A stretch of 11,067 nt of DNA from an uncultured Lachnospiraceae bacterium. Its GTDB lineage: Bacteria > Bacillota > Clostridia > Lachnospirales > Lachnospiraceae. Made by a program: the position numbers and the translations under genes. Shown here piece after piece: positions 7,142-11,067 of the stretch; within the stretch, counting starts at the first letter, position 1; every line of letters begins with the position of its first letter. The stretch is from NCBI GenBank assembly GCA_945485625.1, contig CALYSH010000025.1:1-11067 (forward strand), read 5' to 3'. The notes beneath the pieces are model-generated. The model did not search any database. It was given only the letters and a program-made list of their open reading frames with translations, and was not told the DNA's origin.

Positions 7142-8239
7142 CTATAAAAGCTTTTCAATTTTTAATCCGGGTTGGTCTGCCAGATTGATATATCTGCCTT
7201 CGCATTCGACCACAGGTCTGGAAAGCTTGGAACGATTTACGAATACGATGGTGGCAATGGTACCATCACTTAAGAGACATTGGTTTTGAATGTAGGTATT
7301 TACCACATTTTCCAGGAAGACCAGCAAATACTCCACCTCGTACTTCTGAAAGCCTTCCTCCTCGAACATTTCAATAACACGGAAGGGACATAGCGCTTCC
7401 CGATAGACACGTGTTGCGGTCATGGCGTCATAAACATCTGCGATTGCAACAATTCTTGCAAAGCGATCAATCTGCTCTCCGCGAAGACCTAAGGGGTAGC
7501 CGGTACCGTCATTTCGCTCATGATGCATCAGTGCAGCATTCCTAATGTGAACGTCCACATTTTTTTCCTGTAACAGCTTGTATCCTCTGACGGTATGGTT
7601 TTTTACTTCCGAATACTCCGTGGCGGAAAGCTTGCCGGGTTTGGTAATCAGGGACTGATCCACCATAATCTTTCCAATGTCATGGAGGAGCCCGCAGGCG
7701 GTAGCCATCTCCACATCCTCGGGGGAAAGCTTTAACCACGTGGCCAGAACATTACAGATAAGCGCCACATTCATGCAGTGTGCATAGGTGGAGTCATCAT
7801 ATTCACGCATATTATGAAGCATATCCAAAACGCTCATGGAGCTGTTTGTCCCGGAAACCATGCTCAATGAGCTTTGCAGCAGCTCCCTTACATCCAGATC
7901 AACATTCTTCTCAACTACACTGTTTAAGGTTGTTTTGAGGGAGTCCAGCTTCAGGTCATAATTTTTGCGAAAGGCTTTATACTCTTCGGAGGCGCGAACT
8001 TTCTGACCATAGGTCATGTCCTCCGCTTCTTCCGTATTCGATTCCTCGAATTCCTCCAAATCCGCGGTGATAGGGGAATCCTCCACACAGACAGCCAGGA
8101 TATTGTAGGACTGCAATCTGCGGATATGAGATTCTTTTAACAACGTGCCTTTTTCAATAATGAGCTGTTTGTTGATATCCAGAACACTTTCGGCAGTTAC
8201 CATGCCGGGAAGCAATTGAGCGATTGCTATTTTTTTCAT
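7142..8239 (-). CDS. HD-GYP domain protein, predicted cyclic di-GMP phosphodiesterase
   Basis: Predicted soluble phosphodiesterase that hydrolyses cyclic di-GMP; 365 residues from the start chosen here. An N-terminal region (about 1-55, KKIAIAQLLPGMVTAES onward) is followed by an acidic linker (about 58-75), a helical segment and the HD-GYP domain (about 125-300). Metal and signature residues are intact: His154, the His186-Asp187 pair with Lys190, His215, and the HHERNDGTGYP motif at 239-249. A small C-terminal beta-rich segment containing GTIATIVFVN and RPVVE ends the protein. No membrane helix or receiver domain is seen. A longer reading from the ATG at 8254 adds five residues but has no ribosome binding site. 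The ATG at 8239 has GAGGAC (8247-8252) at normal spacing and gives the usual MKKIAI start. It is divergent from secA and has its own consensus promoter. Confidence 0.93.
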   Translation of the reverse strand: MKKIAIAQLLPGMVTAESVLDINKQLIIEKGTLLKESHIRRLQSYNILAVCVEDSPITADLEEFEESNTEEAEDMTYGQKVRASEEYKAFRKNYDLKLDSLKTTLNSVVEKNVDLDVRELLQSSLSMVSGTNSSMSVLDMLHNMREYDDSTYAHCMNVALICNVLATWLKLSPEDVEMATACGLLHDIGKIMVDQSLITKPGKLSATEYSEVKNHTVRGYKLLQEKNVDVHIRNAALMHHERNDGTGYPLGLRGEQIDRFARIVAIADVYDAMTATRVYREALCPFRVIEMFEEEGFQKYEVEYLLVFLENVVNTYIQNQCLLSDGTIATIVFVNRSKLSRPVVECEGRYINLADQPGLKIEKLL

Positions 8240-8246
8240 GGTTTTT

Positions 8247-8252
8247 GTCCTC
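8247..8252 (-). promoter_or_regulatory. Ribosome binding site that sets the HD-GYP start
   Basis: On the minus strand GAGGAC lies seven bases upstream of the ATG at 8239. It overlaps the in-frame ATG at 8254, which itself has no purine-rich sequence before it. This favours the shorter protein. Confidence 0.75.
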
Positions 8253-8277
8253 ATACGTTTTGCGAATAACTATATTA

Positions 8278-8306
8278 ATTATACTTCTTTTGTAAGAAAG
8301 TGTCAA
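8278..8306 (-). promoter_or_regulatory. Consensus sigma-A promoter of the HD-GYP gene
   Basis: On the minus strand TTGACA (8306-8301) is followed by exactly 17 bases and TATAAT (8283-8278), a twelve-of-twelve match to the housekeeping consensus at ideal spacing. The transcription start would be near 8271, giving a leader of about 30 bases with the GAGGAC site in it. No obvious operator palindrome overlaps it. Confidence 0.88.
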
Positions 8307-8358
8307 TTTTTTCGGATGAAATACACCCCGCCGGGAAGGGGAATCCAAGAACTTTGTA

Positions 8359-8387
8359 TTGAATAAAGAGGATGAATCTGTTACAAT
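8359..8387 (+). promoter_or_regulatory. Sigma-A-like promoter of the secA leader
   Basis: TTGAAT (8359-8364), 17 bases, then TACAAT (8382-8387), with a TG at 8379-8380 giving an extended -10. The predicted transcription start falls at about 8393-8395, exactly where the first paired element of the leader begins. It is back to back with the HD-GYP promoter, with 52 bases between the two -35 boxes. Those 52 bases hold only a weak CCCC/GGGG inverted repeat (8326-8341). Confidence 0.7.
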
Positions 8388-8392
8388 ATAGC

Positions 8393-8546
8393 GTGATACT
8401 AGGGTTAAAGGATTTTTACACACATGAGCCTGCTCCTATGCGGTAGTACGTAGCAGATCACAATCCGCAGGTATCACAGTTAGGGCGTTTGACCCTAACA
8501 TCATAGTATTATGGTGACGTTATTTTGAACGTGTAAGGATTTTAAC
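8393..8546 (+). ncRNA. Predicted structured RNA or leader upstream of secA, with pseudoknot
   Basis: Base pairing accounts for most of this segment. GTGATAC (8393-8399) pairs perfectly with GTATCAC (8471-8477). Within it CTGCT (8430-8434) pairs with AGCAG (8452-8456), and GGATT (8410-8414) can pair with AATCC (8462-8466). Three abutting hairpins follow: GTTAGGG/CCCTAAC (8479-8485 with 8493-8499), CATCATA/TATGGTG (8499-8505 with 8510-8516) and ACGTT/AACGT (8517-8521 with 8528-8532). A long-range helix pairs GTTAAA (8404-8409) with TTTAAC (8541-8546) and TTACAC (8416-8421) with GTGTAA (8531-8536); it crosses the first helix, so a pseudoknot is implied. The structure begins at the predicted transcription start and ends just before the secA ribosome binding site. 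It matches no riboswitch consensus I know. It may be a secA leader or an independent RNA; a raiA-motif identity is only a hypothesis from position. Confidence 0.55.
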
Positions 8547-8563
8547 AAAGATAGGAATCTGAT

Positions 8564-11067
8564 ATGAAGTTAATTGAAAAAGTATTTGGAACACATAGTC
8601 AAAGAGAATTGAAGAGAATTGAGCCTTTGGTCCATAAGATTGAAAGCCTTCGCGACAGCATGATGGCGTTGTCCGATGAGGAACTTCGCGGCAAAACGGA
8701 CGAGTTTAAGAAGCGTCTGGAACAGGGAGAGACCCTGGATGACCTTTTGCCCGAAGCATACGCGGTAGTTCGGGAGGCTGCAAGAAGAGTGCTGAATACA
8801 GAGCACTATCGTGTGCAGCTAATCGGTGGTATCATCCTTCATCAGGGTCGTATCGCTGAAATGAAGACCGGTGAGGGTAAGACCCAGACCTGTTTGCTCC
8901 CGGCATATTTGAATGCGTTGACCGGAAAAGGCGTACATGTTGTTACCGTAAACGATTATCTGGCAAAGCGTGATGCGGAGTGGATGGGCCAGGTACATGA
9001 ATTCCTGGGGTTAAAGGTTGGTGTGGTTTTAAACCATATGACTGCCGAGGAGCGGCAGAAGGCTTATGCCTGCGATATCACTTATGTTACCAATAATGAG
9101 CTGGGCTTTGATTACCTGAGAGATAACATGGTTATCTACAAGGAGGAGCTGGTTCTTCGTGATCTGAATTTTGCCATCATCGATGAGGTGGACTCCGTAT
9201 TGATTGATGAGGCCCGTACACCGCTGATTATTTCCGGTCAGAGCGGCAAGTCCACAGCCCTTTATGAAATGTGTGATATTCTTGCACGTCAGATGAAGCG
9301 TGGTGAGGATATGCAGGATTTGTCCAGAATGGATGCTATCATGGGTATCCAGCAGGAGGAGACCGGGGATTTCATCGTCAATGAGAAGGATAAGCTTGTA
9401 AACCTGACTGCTGCAGGTGTGGAGAAGGTAGAGAAATTCTTCCACATAGAGAATTTTGCGGATGCGGAGAACTTAGAGATTCAGCACAATATTATTCTGG
9501 CACTTCGCGCACATAACCTGATGTTCCGTGACCAGGATTATGTGGTAAAGGATGATCAGGTATTAATCGTGGATGAGTTTACCGGACGTATCATGCCCGG
9601 CCGTCGTTATTCCGATGGTCTGCATCAGGCAATCGAGGCAAAGGAGCATGTAAAGGTGAAGCGCGAGAGTAAGACTCTGGCCTCCATTACCTTCCAGAAC
9701 TTCTTTAACCTGTTTGAAAAGAAATGTGGTATGACCGGTACCGCACTGACAGAGGAGAATGAGTTCCGTGAGATTTACGGAATGGATGTTGTGGAGGTTC
9801 CCACCAACAAACCGGTAGCACGTATCGATCATCAGGATGCGGTATATAAGACAAAAGCGGAGAAGCTGAATGCAATTGTGGATGCAGTGCAGGAGGCACA
9901 TGCGAAGGGACAGCCTGTGCTGGTAGGTACCATTACCATTGAAGCCAGTGAAGAGCTGAGCAGGATGTTGAACAAGCGCGGCATCAAGCATAAGGTGCTG
10001 AATGCGAAGTTCCATGAGCTGGAGGCGGAGATTGTAGCAGATGCGGGTATTCATGGGGCAGTTACCATCGCTACCAACATGGCAGGCCGTGGTACGGATA
10101 TTAAGCTGGATGCAGAGGCAAAGGCGGCAGGCGGTCTGAAGATTATCGGCACGGAGCGTCATGAGTCCAGACGTATTGATAACCAGCTGCGTGGTCGAAG
10201 CGGACGTCAGGGAGACCCCGGTGAGTCCAAGTTCTATATTTCCTTGCAGGATGATTTGATGAGACTGTTCGGTTCCGAGCGTCTGATTTCCATGTTCACT
10301 GCTCTGGGTATTCCCGAGGGGCAGGAGATTGAGCATAAGGCTTTGACCAACGCCATTGAATCCGCCCAGAAGAAGATTGAGAACAACAACTTTGGTATTC
10401 GTAAGAATCTGTTGGAATATGACCGTGTTATGAGCGAGCAGCGTGAGATCATCTACGAGGAGCGCCGTCGTGTATTGAACGGTGAGAGCATGCGGGATGT
10501 AATTTACAAGATGATTACTGATATCACAGAGAATTGTGTGGACATCAGCATCAATGACGATGTGACCAAGGAAAGCTGGGATTATGAGGAACTGAATGCA
10601 TTACTGCTTCCTACCATCCCTCTGGAGGAGATTACTCCCGAGCGCGTAAAGAAGAGTAAGAAGAATGATTTGAAGCAGCAGTTAAAGGAAGAGGCTGTAA
10701 AGCTCTATGAGAGCAAGGAGGCGGAGTTCCCGGAAGAGGAGACCATCCGTGAGCTGGAGCGTGTCATCCTGCTTAAGGTAATCGACAGAAAGTGGATGGA
10801 TCACATCGATGATATGGAGCAGCTGCGTCAGGGTGTTGGACTGCAGGCATATGGTCAGAAGGATCCTCTGGTAGAGTATAAGGCAAGCGGCTACGATATG
10901 TTTGATGAGATGACACAGAACATCCGTGAGGAGACCGTTCGTCTGTTATTCCATGTAAAAGTGGAACAGAAGGTAGAGCGTGAGCAGCAGGCAAAGATTA
11001 CAGGTACCAATAAGGACGATACTTCCGTGAAGGCTCCTGTAAAAAGAGAGAATGCAAAGATATATCC
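8564..11067 (+). CDS. secA: Preprotein translocase ATPase SecA (C terminus beyond window)
   Basis: Motor ATPase that drives unfolded preproteins through the SecYEG channel at the membrane. 834 complete codons are present and the frame is open at the window end, so only the C-terminal tail is missing, including any zinc-binding CXCX8C segment. Visible landmarks are Walker A TGEGKT at residues 102-107, Walker B IIDEVDSVLIDEARTP (DEVD at 207-210), VDEFTGRIMPGRRYSDGLHQ, the preprotein-crosslinking region in between, MTGTA, the second nucleotide domain with TNMAGRGTDI, and GTERHESRRIDNQLRGRSGRQGD. The scaffold follows (KVIDRKWMDHIDDMEQLRQGVGL). AGGA at 8553-8556 lies seven bases before the ATG, and the MKLIEKVFGTHSQRELKRI start matches other clostridial SecAs. 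It has its own promoter and long structured leader. Confidence 0.97.
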   Translation, partial: MKLIEKVFGTHSQRELKRIEPLVHKIESLRDSMMALSDEELRGKTDEFKKRLEQGETLDDLLPEAYAVVREAARRVLNTEHYRVQLIGGIILHQGRIAEMKTGEGKTQTCLLPAYLNALTGKGVHVVTVNDYLAKRDAEWMGQVHEFLGLKVGVVLNHMTAEERQKAYACDITYVTNNELGFDYLRDNMVIYKEELVLRDLNFAIIDEVDSVLIDEARTPLIISGQSGKSTALYEMCDILARQMKRGEDMQDLSRMDAIMGIQQEETGDFIVNEKDKLVNLTAAGVEKVEKFFHIENFADAENLEIQHNIILALRAHNLMFRDQDYVVKDDQVLIVDEFTGRIMPGRRYSDGLHQAIEAKEHVKVKRESKTLASITFQNFFNLFEKKCGMTGTALTEENEFREIYGMDVVEVPTNKPVARIDHQDAVYKTKAEKLNAIVDAVQEAHAKGQPVLVGTITIEASEELSRMLNKRGIKHKVLNAKFHELEAEIVADAGIHGAVTIATNMAGRGTDIKLDAEAKAAGGLKIIGTERHESRRIDNQLRGRSGRQGDPGESKFYISLQDDLMRLFGSERLISMFTALGIPEGQEIEHKALTNAIESAQKKIENNNFGIRKNLLEYDRVMSEQREIIYEERRRVLNGESMRDVIYKMITDITENCVDISINDDVTKESWDYEELNALLLPTIPLEEITPERVKKSKKNDLKQQLKEEAVKLYESKEAEFPEEETIRELERVILLKVIDRKWMDHIDDMEQLRQGVGLQAYGQKDPLVEYKASGYDMFDEMTQNIREETVRLLFHVKVEQKVEREQQAKITGTNKDDTSVKAPVKRENAKIY

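Noticed and set aside
8326..8341. CCCC/GGGG inverted repeat between the divergent promoters
   Set aside because: Only four base pairs, with no T-run and no symmetry beyond it; not supportable as a terminator or operator.
8424..8453. Nine-codon ORF in the secA leader (MSLLLCGST), a possible SecM-like leader peptide
   Set aside because: No convincing ribosome binding site (AAAGGA is 11 bases away and lies within a predicted helix), no arrest-like sequence and no signal peptide; the base pairing explains the region better.
9563..10336. Long minus-strand ORF of 257 codons opposite secA
   Set aside because: Antisense shadow of highly conserved secA sequence, rich in Cys, His and Leu as expected for reverse reading of such codons, with no promoter or ribosome binding site.

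Overview
The window looks like chromosomal DNA from an anaerobic Firmicute, most likely Lachnospiraceae or a close clostridial relative. This rests on a SecA that matches my memory of lachnospiral SecA almost residue for residue, a clostridial phosphotransbutyrylase/butyrate kinase pair, strong AGGAGG-type ribosome binding sites and sigma-A-like promoters. I see no insertion sequence, prophage, CRISPR array, rRNA or tRNA.

Layout. Bases 1-65 hold the tail of an upstream gene. It runs directly into a low-molecular-weight protein tyrosine phosphatase (55-549) and a HAD-family phosphatase (552-1199), spaced as one transcription unit. A 142-base gap with a possible weak terminator and a possible promoter follows. 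Next is a tight same-strand cluster: ptb (1342-2262), a likely unannotated 48-codon ORF (2267-2413) that overlaps the next start, buk (2388-3455), a KtrB/TrkH potassium channel subunit (3472-4827), its KtrA/TrkA RCK partner (4844-5506) and a HerA-like DUF853 ATPase with a Lys/Glu-rich coiled-coil tail (5528-7090). Gaps are 4-21 bases, so an operon is likely. It ends at a strong hairpin (7093-7132) shared with the convergent HD-GYP gene (7142-8239, minus strand). That gene reads from a promoter with perfect consensus -35 and -10 boxes.

Divergent from it, a second sigma-A-like promoter (8359-8387) starts a leader of about 170 bases before secA, which runs off the window end at 834 codons. The leader is the most unusual part of the window. 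From the predicted transcription start to just before the secA ribosome binding site it is almost entirely accountable by base pairing. There are abutting hairpins, a 7-bp long-range helix exactly at the predicted 5' end, a long-range closing helix that crosses it (a pseudoknot), and a 10-bp helix that competes with one local hairpin. This is either a regulatory leader of secA or an independent structured ncRNA. In several clostridia the position just upstream of secA is occupied by raiA, so the raiA-motif RNA is one testable identity, though I cannot confirm it from sequence alone.

How the genes may work together. Ptb and Buk convert butyryl-CoA (or a branched-chain acyl-CoA) to the acid and ATP. 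KtrAB takes up potassium under nucleotide control. The HerA-like ATPase has no assigned substrate. A functional link between acid production and potassium/pH homeostasis is an inference from gene order only. The HD-GYP protein would degrade cyclic di-GMP.
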